Source: Bifidobacterium breve (GTDB lineage: Bacteria; Actinomycetota; Acidimicrobiia; IMCC26256; PALSA-555). Taken from it: DNA of 8,195 bases. The notes under the pieces were generated by a model. It ran no database searches. It was not told where the DNA came from and saw nothing but the letters and a program-made list of their open reading frames with translations. The DNA lies in NCBI GenBank assembly GCA_945889545.1, contig CAMDCC010000124.1, forward strand, positions 1-8,195, written 5' to 3'. Positions 1 to 6,298 of the stretch are shown here, one piece after another. Each line of letters starts with the position of its first letter. The stretch's first letter is position 1. The translations under genes and the position numbers were made by a program.

Positions 1-1505
1 ACAACTCTTCGGCGCCCGAGCAGGTGGAGTACCTCGCCCGCCACTGCGGCGCGGTCGTGGCGATCGTGGAAGATGTCGAGTATCTCGAGCGCGTGCTCAC
101 GGTGCGCGCCGAGCTCCCTGCGTTGCAAGCGATCGCGATCATCGACGACGATGGTCGTGCGCCCGGCGACGTGCTGCATTGGGCCGATCTGTTGAAGAAC
201 GACCCGATCGATCTCGACACCGCGGCCGGCACAGCGAACGCCGACGACCTGGCCACGATCATCTACACGTCGGGCACGACCGGTCCGCCGAAGGGCGTGA
301 TGCTCGACCACGCCAACATCGTGTGGACGGTCGAGAGCCTGCTGCGCTGCTGGGACGAGGTGCCGTACTTCAGCCGCATGGTGTCGTACCTGCCGATGGC
401 GCACATCGCGGAGCGCATGACGTCGCACTACCAAGGCGTCGTCGGCGTGTTCGAGGTGACCACATGCCCCGAGCCGTCGCAGATTGCGTCGTACCTGCCG
501 CAGGTGCGGCCCGAGGTGATGTTTGCGGTGCCGCGTGTGTGGGAGAAGATCCACGCCGGCGTGCTCGCGCTCGCCGGTTCCGACCCGAATCAGCAGGCGA
601 TGCTCGACGCGGCGTTGCCGGTTGGCGAGCAGGTGGCGGAGTACCGGGCGCGGGGTGAGTCGCTGCCCGCTGATCTCGCCACGGCGTGGGAGACCGCCAA
701 GCCCGTCGGCGACTTCGTGCTCAACCTGTTGGGGCTCGACCAGATCAAGTCGGCGATCAGCGGTGCGGCGCCTCTGCCTGTGGAAGTGCTGAAGTTCTTC
801 CGGGCGCTCGGCCTGGAGATGTCGGAGATCTACGGGCTCTCCGAGACGTCGGGCCCGATGACCTGGGAGCCCTTCCGGGTGAAGGTAGGCACCGTGGGCC
901 CGAAGATCTCCGGGTGCGAGGTGGTGCTCGCCGACGACGGTGAGGTGCTCGCCCGGGGCGGCAACATCTTCCGGGGCTACCTGAACGACGAGGAGCGCAC
1001 CGCCGAGGCGCTCGACGCCGACGGCTGGCTCCACTCGGGCGACATCGGCGTGCTCGACGACGACGGCTACCTCAAGATCGTCGACCGCAAGAAGGAGCTC
1101 ATCATCACCGCGGGTGGGAAGAACATCTCGCCGGCCAACCTGGAGGCGGCGCTGAAGTCGTTCCCGCTGATCGGGCAGGCCGCGGTGATCGGCGACATGC
1201 GGCCGTTCATCTCGGCGCTCGTCGTGCTCGACCCCGAGGTGGCGCCCGCCTGGGCCGCGAAGCAGGGGCTGGCCTCGACTGTGCTCGCCGACCTCGCCCG
1301 CGATCCCGTGGTGCTGGAAGAGATTGCGCGCAACGTGGCCGAGGCGAACAAGCGCTTCTCCAAGGTGGAGGCCATCAAGAAGTTCATGCTGCTCGGCGAG
1401 GAATGGCTCTCAGACTCCGAAGAGCTCACGCCCACCATGAAGCTGAAGCGCCGCGGCATCAACGCCAAGTACGCCGACGAGATCGAGGCGATGTACACGC
1501 GCTAG
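1..1505 (+). CDS. Long-chain acyl-CoA synthetase (AMP-forming, FadD15-like), 5'-truncated by window edge
   Basis: This enzyme activates fatty acids to acyl-CoA via an acyl-adenylate, in the cytosol or at the membrane. The reading frame is open from base 3, so the gene begins upstream of the window and the GTG at 24 is only an internal codon. About 500 residues are visible; family members are usually near 600, so roughly the first 100 are missing. Visible ANL-superfamily motifs are the P-loop YTSGTTGPPKG (about nt 270-302), YGLSETSG (831-854), GWLHSGDIG (1023-1049) and the hinge region DRKKELIITAGGKNISP (1083-1133). The catalytic lysine probably lies in the C-terminal TPTMKLKR stretch. The insert between the P-loop and the YGLSE motif, and the end of the protein, resemble the actinobacterial FadD15 long-chain group rather than short-chain ligases. 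Exact chain-length preference cannot be read. It is convergent with the minus-strand genes that follow. Confidence 0.93.
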   Translation, partial: NSSAPEQVEYLARHCGAVVAIVEDVEYLERVLTVRAELPALQAIAIIDDDGRAPGDVLHWADLLKNDPIDLDTAAGTANADDLATIIYTSGTTGPPKGVMLDHANIVWTVESLLRCWDEVPYFSRMVSYLPMAHIAERMTSHYQGVVGVFEVTTCPEPSQIASYLPQVRPEVMFAVPRVWEKIHAGVLALAGSDPNQQAMLDAALPVGEQVAEYRARGESLPADLATAWETAKPVGDFVLNLLGLDQIKSAISGAAPLPVEVLKFFRALGLEMSEIYGLSETSGPMTWEPFRVKVGTVGPKISGCEVVLADDGEVLARGGNIFRGYLNDEERTAEALDADGWLHSGDIGVLDDDGYLKIVDRKKELIITAGGKNISPANLEAALKSFPLIGQAAVIGDMRPFISALVVLDPEVAPAWAAKQGLASTVLADLARDPVVLEEIARNVAEANKRFSKVEAIKKFMLLGEEWLSDSEELTPTMKLKRRGINAKYADEIEAMYTR

Positions 1506-1513
1506 TTGTTACT

Positions 1514-1532
1514 CCCGCTCTCTCAGAGCGGG
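1514..1532 (+). terminator. Hairpin terminator candidate after the acyl-CoA synthetase
   Basis: CCCGCTCT and AGAGCGGG form a perfect 8-bp stem with a 3-nt loop, starting 9 nt after the TAG stop. No T-tract follows, as is common for high-GC actinobacterial hairpins, so the terminator role rests on position and stem strength. Confidence 0.5.
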
Positions 1533-1583
1533 GCGGACAGTGCACCGGGCCCTGCAAGAGCGCTTCGCACACCGTGGCGCGAC

Positions 1584-1892
1584 TCACCAGCCACACACCA
1601 TCGCCCGCCGTTCGGCGCCGCGCCGGCGGTAGTGGGAGCTGGCCAGCTTGAAGCCCACGCGATGGGCCCAGCCCATCGGCGACTCCATCACCTGTACCTC
1701 GTTCCACCGTTCGCACACCCGCACGAGTGCCTCCTGCGCCAGCTCCTCGGCAACGTGACGATCACCCGTGGAGAGGCTGAGCGCACCAACAAGGCGCGGC
1801 CAGGCCTCCCGACAGAAGCCGGTCAACTCGGGCGTTCGCGTCACTACGGAACAGACGCTCGCGCGGGGGCAAACGGTTTCACGATCCCGCAA
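1584..1892 (-). pseudogene. SigE-family ECF sigma factor remnant (region 2 only)
   Basis: The predicted product of about 102 residues (TTG start at 1892, or an internal GTG) matches sigma region 2 of SigE-family ECF factors. It has an FCREAWPRLVGALSLSTGDR-type helix, then the AEELAQEALVRVCERW promoter-melting segment, then WAHRVGFKLASSHYRRRGAERRA. A full ECF factor is about 160-190 residues, with a region 4 helix-turn-helix after a linker. Here the frame stops (MVCGW, then TGA) right after region 2, with under 80 bp left before the neighbouring gene. I read the two other minus-strand frames across that stretch and found nothing like region 4. I therefore call it a decayed or truncated gene. 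A short free-standing region 2 protein cannot be excluded. No clear promoter or ribosome binding site was seen. Confidence 0.6.
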
Positions 1893-1953
1893 GTATCGCT
1901 ATGAAGTTTTCAAGGAGCTGGTGGGGAAGTCACGCCATCACGCCTGGTCCCAG

Positions 1954-1971
1954 ACTGGGCTTCGGCCCAGT
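1954..1971. terminator. UUCG-loop hairpin at the 3' end of the HNH gene
   Basis: ACTGGGC and GCCCAGT form a perfect 7-bp stem around TTCG, six bases beyond the HNH gene's TGA stop (minus strand). On the plus strand the loop is C(UUCG)G, an extra-stable tetraloop. Overlapping shorter dyads (CCCA/TGGG at 1949-1959, GCCCA/TGGGC at 1965-1976) add alternative folds. There is no T-tract on either side. It probably acts as a terminator for minus-strand transcripts, and perhaps in both directions. Confidence 0.5.
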
Positions 1972-1976
1972 TGGGC

Positions 1977-3065
1977 TCAGGGTGCTCGGGCGACCTGTTT
2001 GACGCGTTCGAGGCGCAGCCCATCGGGTTCCGATGGGTCGCCTTCGAGGCGCCACGGACCATTGGGTACCAACATCTGGTGGTGACGGCGGCGTTTGCAG
2101 GCCAACACGATGTTGTCGGGGTTGTGGGTGCCGCCGTCGGAGCGGGGGATGAGGTGGTGGTAGTCGAGGCTTTCGGTCTCGTCGCAGGTGCCGACGCGGC
2201 AGTGGTGGTCGCGGGCACGCACGAAGCGCTTGGTCTCGGCGGGGATGTCGTCGGTGCCGGTCCGCGCCCCGTAGAGCACTCCGTCGCTGACGGTGACGTT
2301 CGAGACGGTGGCGTGTTCCATCAGATCAGAGACCGTCGTGTCGGCGATCGGCATCCCATCAACCTCAGCGGGCCCATCGGGTGGGACATGGAAGGTGATG
2401 TGCGCGCGCAGCGGACCGGGGTTGCCGTCGGTGTAGTTCTTGCAGAGGTCGATGAACGCGTCGGCCATACGGTGCCCGAGCTTCTCCCAGGGTTGTCCGG
2501 TTGGGGGCTTGCGGCGTTCGGCCATGCGTTCGAAGACACGCTTGGCGAAGGCGCCGTCGACGTCGGGCAGCTCGAAGTGCCCCGACATCATCCCGGAGCC
2601 GGGCCGGACCCAGAAGCGAAAGTCGCGGGCCTCGCGCCGAGCCTGGGCGTCGGCGGCGGTGGGGATCTTCTGCTTGCGGGCGATGCGCTCCAGGTCTGCG
2701 GGTGAGTACCGCGACGCCCGCTCCGCCCACCGGGCGTCGGTCTCGGGCGTGGCGATCTCCGCCAGCGGCTTGAGCTGATCCCACGACAGCACACCGGCGT
2801 GTGCGGCCGCCGCGATCGCGGGCAGGGCTTCGAGCTGGCGGGCGACCTCCCGGTTCTGGCGGGCGGTGCGGGGCGACTCGTTGTGCCGGCCCCGCAAGAT
2901 GTCTTCATTCACGTCGACCTGGCCCCGCTCGTCGAGCACTCGCCGCACCGCGAGCTGCTCGACCTTCAAGGCGCGTTGTTGGGCCTCGAGCTCGGTGTCG
3001 CGGGCGCGCAGCCATTCGGTGGTGTGGCCGCGGAGCTCATCGAGGTGGACATCCCAGTCGAACAT
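1977..3065 (-). CDS. DUF222 / 13E12-repeat family protein with C-terminal HNH endonuclease domain
   Basis: This 362-residue protein has the classic two-part architecture of the family. The N-terminal DUF222 region covers about residues 5-250, with a charged, coiled-coil-prone stretch at about 19-45 and the RFWVRPGSGMMSGHFELPDVDG-like core near 150-171. The HNH domain is at about 275-345: DHHC-x4-C (C289, C294), the DYHHL histidines (H303, H304), GGTHNPDNIVLAC (N315, N318, C323) and RRRHH (H328, H329). The cysteines and H328/H329 are the likely Zn ligands. The cellular role of the family is poorly defined; a nuclease acting on DNA is inferred from the HNH motif. It starts with ATG and has no Shine-Dalgarno sequence. 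A strong promoter places transcription start at or next to the ATG, so a leaderless mRNA is likely. A LexA-type box covers the start codon. Members of this family in Mycobacterium tuberculosis belong to the LexA regulon. Confidence 0.9.
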   Translation of the reverse strand: MFDWDVHLDELRGHTTEWLRARDTELEAQQRALKVEQLAVRRVLDERGQVDVNEDILRGRHNESPRTARQNREVARQLEALPAIAAAAHAGVLSWDQLKPLAEIATPETDARWAERASRYSPADLERIARKQKIPTAADAQARREARDFRFWVRPGSGMMSGHFELPDVDGAFAKRVFERMAERRKPPTGQPWEKLGHRMADAFIDLCKNYTDGNPGPLRAHITFHVPPDGPAEVDGMPIADTTVSDLMEHATVSNVTVSDGVLYGARTGTDDIPAETKRFVRARDHHCRVGTCDETESLDYHHLIPRSDGGTHNPDNIVLACKRRRHHQMLVPNGPWRLEGDPSEPDGLRLERVKQVARAP

Positions 3066-3073
3066 ATGTTCGT
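3058..3073. promoter_or_regulatory. LexA (SOS) box overlapping the HNH start codon
   Basis: The plus strand reads TCGAACATATGTTCGT. The inner 14 bp (3059-3072) are a perfect palindrome. It fits the mycobacterial/Gram-positive LexA consensus TCGAAC-N4-GTTCGA with one outer mismatch. It begins immediately downstream of the -10 hexamer and covers the expected transcription start and the ATG, an ideal repression position. Confidence 0.78.
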
Positions 3074-3102
3074 ATCGTAGTGACCCGGTGTGACACTGTC
3101 AA
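3074..3102 (-). promoter_or_regulatory. Sigma-70-type promoter of the HNH gene
   Basis: Read on the minus strand, a perfect -35 TTGACA (3102-3097) and a -10 TACGAT (3079-3074) are separated by 17 nt. Only 8 nt separate the -10 from the A of the ATG at 3065, so transcription should start at or within a base or two of the start codon. An 11-bp dyad TGACACTGTCA (3091-3101) overlaps the -35. Confidence 0.75.
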
Positions 3103-3293
3103 ACGGAACCCAAAATGCCCTCTGACCAGCCCAAACGCCCTCATTCTGCTCAGGCAGAACTCGATCGACAACTCCTGATGACCGATGACCGCACAACGTC
3201 GTCGTGGTCGTCCAAGTCGCTGTCGCGTTCGGGTTCGGGTTCGGACCAGCCTCGGCCGCGGCCTGATCCCAAGCCTCCTACGCTGGCGGCCTC
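3103..3293. other. Intergenic region with no recognised gene
   Basis: These 190 bp lie upstream of the HNH promoter. They contain a short TTCGGG-type direct repeat (about 3228-3244) but no convincing frame, RNA gene or promoter. With the tentative small ORF (3294-3524) and the inverted-repeat cluster they make up a 526-bp stretch with no secure gene. Confidence 0.6.
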
Positions 3294-3524
3294 GTGCGCA
3301 GGTTCACTTGCACCTGTCCTAGCCGATTCGTCCACCGGATCGGATGCCCGTTCTTTGGGCTGCGTGTGTTCATCGGTGGAGTCATGGCGGGGATCGTGTT
3401 GCTGCTCGGCGCGGTCGGAGTAATCGTCTTGACGACGGGGGGAATCGTGGGTGCGGTCGCAGTGCTGACTCTTGCCCTGGGTGTCGTCGCCGCCTCGCTC
3501 GCAGCCCGCCGAATAGGCCTCTAG
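3294..3524 (+). CDS. Possible small two-helix membrane protein
   Basis: I do not recognise this protein. The frame encodes up to 76 residues from the GTG at 3294, or 46 from the ATG at 3384. The last 46 residues consist of two hydrophobic, glycine/valine-rich segments (MAGIVLLLGAVGVIVL, then GIVGAVAVLTLALGVVAASL) ending in ARRIGL. The positive tail after the second helix would suit a small inner-membrane protein. The upstream part (cysteine-rich, MRRFTCTCPSRF) looks less protein-like, so the ATG start is more credible; a GGTGGAG sits only 2 nt before it. The reverse strand is also open here, but gives a charged, low-complexity product expected from an antisense shadow of hydrophobic codons. 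It may not be a gene. Confidence 0.33.
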   Translation: MRRFTCTCPSRFVHRIGCPFFGLRVFIGGVMAGIVLLLGAVGVIVLTTGGIVGAVAVLTLALGVVAASLAARRIGL

Positions 3525-3531
3525 ATCGTTT

Positions 3532-3588
3532 TGTGCAGGCACTCTTCCTGCACAGAATCACCCATCACTCCGGGCCCTTCTGTGCAGG
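3532..3588. repeat. Triple TGTGCAGG inverted-repeat cluster between convergent genes
   Basis: TGTGCAGG occurs at 3532-3539 (+), in reverse complement at 3547-3554, and again at 3581-3588 (+). The first pair makes an 8-bp stem with a 7-nt loop. The second pair extends to a perfect 11-bp stem (CCTGCACAGAA 3547-3557 with TTCTGTGCAGG 3578-3588) with a 20-nt loop. The two stems share the middle arm and so are mutually exclusive. The cluster starts 3 nt past the carbonic anhydrase stop and probably serves as a bidirectional terminator. There is no T-tract. Confidence 0.6.
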
Positions 3589-3591
3589 TCG

Positions 3592-4083
3592 CTACGCGGT
3601 GACTTGGACCAGTTCTCCGCTGTGGACGTCGAAGATGAAGCCGCCGACTTGGAGCTCCGGTGGGAGCAGCGGGCACGCGGCGATGACCTCGAGGTCGGCC
3701 TGCAAGGTGGCCAGCTGATCCGTGCTGGCGAGGAACTCGAACCCGGTTGCGTCGACACCACGGAGTGCACCGATGCGGGCTTGAAGCTCGTCATCGGTGC
3801 TGCCGACCATCGCACAATCGGTGTGTTGCATCACGCAGACCCGGGTGGCGCCGAGCAAGTTTGTGGCGAGCACGAGTGAACGCAACGCGTCTTTCGTGAC
3901 GCGGGCCCCAGCGTTGCGAATGATCTTGGCGTCGCCCGGTTGCAAGCCCAGCGAAGCGAGCGGATCGATGCGCGAGTCGATGCAGGTCAAGACGGCCAAT
4001 CCCCTCGCGGCGATGCCCGGCACGCCCGAGTCGTGGAACTCCGTCTGATAGCGACGGTTGGCGTCGAGCAGATCGTCGAACAT
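3592..4083 (-). CDS. Beta-class carbonic anhydrase (small, Rv1284-like)
   Basis: This Zn enzyme interconverts CO2 and bicarbonate in the cytosol. From the ATG at 4083 the protein has 163 residues, the compact length of actinobacterial Rv1284-type beta anhydrases. The zinc ligands are visible as C34 and D36 in TCIDSRID, with R38 completing the Asp-Arg dyad, and H87 and C90 in QHTDC. The IIRNAGARVTKDALRSL segment and the C-terminal GGFIFDVHSGELVQVT are typical. An in-frame GTG at 4104 directly abuts the mutase stop (4105-4107) and would add seven residues. I prefer the ATG because homologues begin near FDDLLDANRRY; neither start has a good Shine-Dalgarno. The 0-21 nt gap from the mutase implies co-transcription and probably translational coupling. 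In that setting it could balance CO2/HCO3- for the carboxylases of the ethylmalonyl-CoA pathway. Confidence 0.9.
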   Translation of the reverse strand: MFDDLLDANRRYQTEFHDSGVPGIAARGLAVLTCIDSRIDPLASLGLQPGDAKIIRNAGARVTKDALRSLVLATNLLGATRVCVMQHTDCAMVGSTDDELQARIGALRGVDATGFEFLASTDQLATLQADLEVIAACPLLPPELQVGGFIFDVHSGELVQVTA

Positions 4084-4104
4084 CACCGAGCTCAGCCCAG
4101 GCAC

Positions 4105-6123
4105 TCAGCCCGTGGGGGCGAGGCGTTTCCTGTGCGCTATCGCTAGGTCGGCGACGGCGGCGATGACGGCCGACAGCTTGTAGTCCTTCGGGGTGAACAC
4201 CGCGGCGACGCCGGCGCTGAGGAGCACTGGCTGATCGGCGTCGGGGATGATCCCGCCGACGACTACTGGCACGTCGACGCCCGCCTCGTGCAGCAGGCGG
4301 ATCACTTCGGGCACCAGCTCCATGTGCGAGCCCGACAGAATCGACAGGCCGATCACGTCGACGTCCTCATCACGCGCCGCAGTCGCGATCTCCGCGGGCG
4401 TGAGGCGGATCCCCTGGTACACGACCTCGAAGCCCGCGTCACGTGCCGCGACCGCGATCTGCTCGGCACCGTTCGAATGGCCGTCGAGCCCAGGCTTGCC
4501 CACCAGGATGCGCAGCGGTCCGCCGAGCTCTGCTGTCGCCAGCGCCACCCGCTCGCGCACTGCCACGAGATCCCCAGTCGGCGCGACGGCCACACCGCCA
4601 ATACCCGTAGCGGCGCGGTACTCGCCGAACACCTCGCGCAACGTGTCGGACCATTCACCGACCGTGCCGCCCACCCGAGCGAGGGCGATCGTGGCCGGCA
4701 TCAAGTTCTCGGTGGTCGCGGCAGCCGAGCGCAACGCATCGATCGCCTTGGATACCGCGTCGTTATCCCGAGCGGCCCGCCACTCCTCCAACCGTGCGAC
4801 CTGTTCGGCCTCCGCCGCAGGATCCACCACGAGGATGTGCTCGGCGTCGGCGGTCACGAGCGGCGACGCCGCCGTCTCGGTGAACGAGTTCACGCCGACC
4901 ACCTCGAGATCGCCCGACTCGATCCGGCGCACGCGCTCCGAGTGGCTCTGCACGAGCCGACCCTTCATGGCGTCGGTCATCTCGAACGCGCCACCGCCGT
5001 CGAGCACCCACTGGAGCTCGGCGCCCGCCGCCGCTTCGAGCGAAGCCGTCTTCGCCTCGATCACCTTCGAGCCCTCGAAGATGTCGCCGTACTCCAAGAG
5101 ATCGGTCTCGAACGCCAAGACCTGTTGGATGCGCAGCGACCACTGCTGGTCCCACGGCCGCGGCAAGCCCAACGCCTCGTTCCACGTGGGCAGCTGGATG
5201 GCCCGCGCTCGCGCGTCCTTCGACAGCGTGACGCCCAGCGTCTCCAACACGATGCGCTGCACGTTGTTCTCGGGTTGCTCCTCGGTGAGGCCGAGCGAGT
5301 TCACCTGCACGCCGTAGCGAAAGCGGCGCAGCTTCTCGTCGGTCACGCCGTACCGCTCGGCGACGAGCCGCTCCCACATGCGCGCGAACGCGCGCATCTT
5401 GCAGGTCTCCTCCACGAACCGAATGCCGGAGTTCACGAAGAACGAGATCCGCCCAACCACCTCGGGCATCTGGTCGGCCGTCACCTGGCCCGATTCCTGC
5501 ACCGCGTCGAGCACGCCCACCGCCGTCGCGAGCGCGTACGCGATCTCCTGCACCGGCGTCGCGCCCGCCTCCTGAAGGTGGTACGAGCACACGTTGATCG
5601 GGTTCCACTTCGGCACATGCAGCACCGTGTGGCAGATCACGTCGACGGTCAGACGTCGCGACGGCACCGGCCCGAAGATGTACGTGCCGCGGCTCAGGTA
5701 CTCCTTCACGATGTCGTTCTGGGTCGTCCCGGAGAGCAAGCCAGGGTCGACGCCCTGCTCCTCGGCGAGCGCGAGGTACATGCCGAGCAGCCACATCGCC
5801 GTGGCGTTGATCGTCATCGACGTGTTCATCTCGTCGAGCGGGATGCCGTCGAACAGCGTCCGCATATCGCCGAGATGCGGCACCGGCACGCCGACCTTGC
5901 CCACCTCGCCGCGGGCGAGCACGTGGTCGGGGTCGTACCCCGTCTGTGTGGGGAGGTCGAAGGCCACCGACAGGCCCGTCTGCCCCTTCGAGAGGTTGGT
6001 CCGGTACAGCTCGTTCGACGCCCGGGCCGACGAGTGGCCCGAGTACGTGCGCATCATCCAGGGTCGATCGCGGGGCTGATCGCGGGGCTGATCGCGGGGC
6101 TGATCGCGGGATGCGTCGCTCAC
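4105..6123 (-). CDS. ecm: Ethylmalonyl-CoA mutase (MeaA-type, coenzyme B12-dependent)
   Basis: It isomerises (2R)-ethylmalonyl-CoA to methylsuccinyl-CoA in the ethylmalonyl-CoA pathway, using adenosylcobalamin. The protein is 672 residues from the GTG at 6123 and single-chain. An N-terminal TIM-barrel (about 24-520) is followed by a C-terminal cobalamin domain (about 540-670). The cobalamin domain shows DGHSNG (lower-axial H549), GLSILSGSH and VVVGGIIP. The barrel carries LSKGQTGLSVAFDLPTQTGY, MNTSMTINATAMWLL, VPKWNPINVCSYHLQEAGA and QVNSLGLTEEQPENN. DLPTQTGYD and SILSGSH/GGIIP are the Ecm/MeaA variants; methylmalonyl-CoA mutases have DLATHRGYD and other cobalamin-domain versions. An in-frame GTG at 6189 would give 694 residues. 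I prefer 6123 because GGGAG lies 9 nt upstream and the extra 22 residues look non-conserved. Residues 7-21 are a DQPR repeat. It lies downstream of the dehydrogenase gene and immediately upstream of the carbonic anhydrase gene. Confidence 0.9.
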   Translation of the reverse strand: MSDASRDQPRDQPRDQPRDRPWMMRTYSGHSSARASNELYRTNLSKGQTGLSVAFDLPTQTGYDPDHVLARGEVGKVGVPVPHLGDMRTLFDGIPLDEMNTSMTINATAMWLLGMYLALAEEQGVDPGLLSGTTQNDIVKEYLSRGTYIFGPVPSRRLTVDVICHTVLHVPKWNPINVCSYHLQEAGATPVQEIAYALATAVGVLDAVQESGQVTADQMPEVVGRISFFVNSGIRFVEETCKMRAFARMWERLVAERYGVTDEKLRRFRYGVQVNSLGLTEEQPENNVQRIVLETLGVTLSKDARARAIQLPTWNEALGLPRPWDQQWSLRIQQVLAFETDLLEYGDIFEGSKVIEAKTASLEAAAGAELQWVLDGGGAFEMTDAMKGRLVQSHSERVRRIESGDLEVVGVNSFTETAASPLVTADAEHILVVDPAAEAEQVARLEEWRAARDNDAVSKAIDALRSAAATTENLMPATIALARVGGTVGEWSDTLREVFGEYRAATGIGGVAVAPTGDLVAVRERVALATAELGGPLRILVGKPGLDGHSNGAEQIAVAARDAGFEVVYQGIRLTPAEIATAARDEDVDVIGLSILSGSHMELVPEVIRLLHEAGVDVPVVVGGIIPDADQPVLLSAGVAAVFTPKDYKLSAVIAAVADLAIAHRKRLAPTG
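6066..6110. repeat. 12-bp tandem repeat in the 5' end of the mutase gene
   Basis: GATCGCGGGGCT occurs three times perfectly (6066-6077, 6078-6089, 6090-6101), followed by nine matching bases of a fourth copy. In the mutase frame this encodes DQPR repeats. The period is a multiple of three, so copy-number change would keep the reading frame. Confidence 0.9.
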
Positions 6124-6168
6124 CCCACCAGTCTCCCGCGTGGGGGGTGGCCATGGAGAAGTCGGGAC

Positions 6169-6248
6169 GAGTCGCGAGATGCGAGTCACAGGTGGTGCAG
6201 CGTACGAGTCGCGACTCGGAGACTCCGCCGAGTCAATGAGGCCGAGTC
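6169..6248. promoter_or_regulatory. GAGTC/GACTC motif cluster upstream of the mutase
   Basis: GAGTC occurs at 6169, 6183, 6206, 6230 and 6244, and GACTC at 6213 and 6221: seven copies in 80 bp, nearly all as CGAGTC(A/G). The copies at 6205-6218 form a perfect 14-bp palindrome CGAGTCGCGACTCG. ACGAGTCGCGA repeats at 6167 and 6204, and GCCGAGTCA at 6227 and 6241. It is a candidate operator or structured leader. The farthest-downstream copies fall in the optional extended mutase N-terminus. No known regulator was recognised. Confidence 0.45.
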
Positions 6249-6298
6249 AGCCGTCTGATGGTTCAGCCGTCTGATGGTTCAGCCGTCTGATGGTTCAG
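6247..6298. repeat. Perfect 16-bp tandem repeat array abutting the dehydrogenase stop
   Basis: TCAGCCGTCTGATGGT is repeated three times without mismatch (6247-6262, 6263-6278, 6279-6294), followed by TCAG of a fourth copy, whose TCA is the reverse complement of the dehydrogenase TGA stop. Each unit is TCAG-N4-CTGA-N4, so inverted half-sites alternate every 8 bp. Confidence 0.93.

Noticed and set aside
1971..2705. Plus-strand frame of 244 codons opposite the HNH gene
   Set aside because: Shadow of the DUF222/HNH gene; Gly/Val-rich product with no domain, while the minus strand carries all HNH residues.
3228..3244. TTCGGG hexamer repeated almost three times
   Set aside because: Too short and too few copies to mean more than local sequence slippage.
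3150..3542. Minus-strand frame of 130 codons, charged D/E/R/S-rich
   Set aside because: No family, and its codons are in register with the hydrophobic plus-strand frame, which produces exactly this kind of hydrophilic antisense product.
4288..6258. Very long open frame (656 codons) on the plus strand opposite the mutase
   Set aside because: It is antisense to a clearly conserved gene, its product is Arg/His/Leu-rich low-complexity sequence, and long antisense frames are expected at this GC content.
6247..6298. Considered as a CRISPR array
   Set aside because: The units are 16 bp, head to tail, with no spacers, and there are no cas genes nearby.
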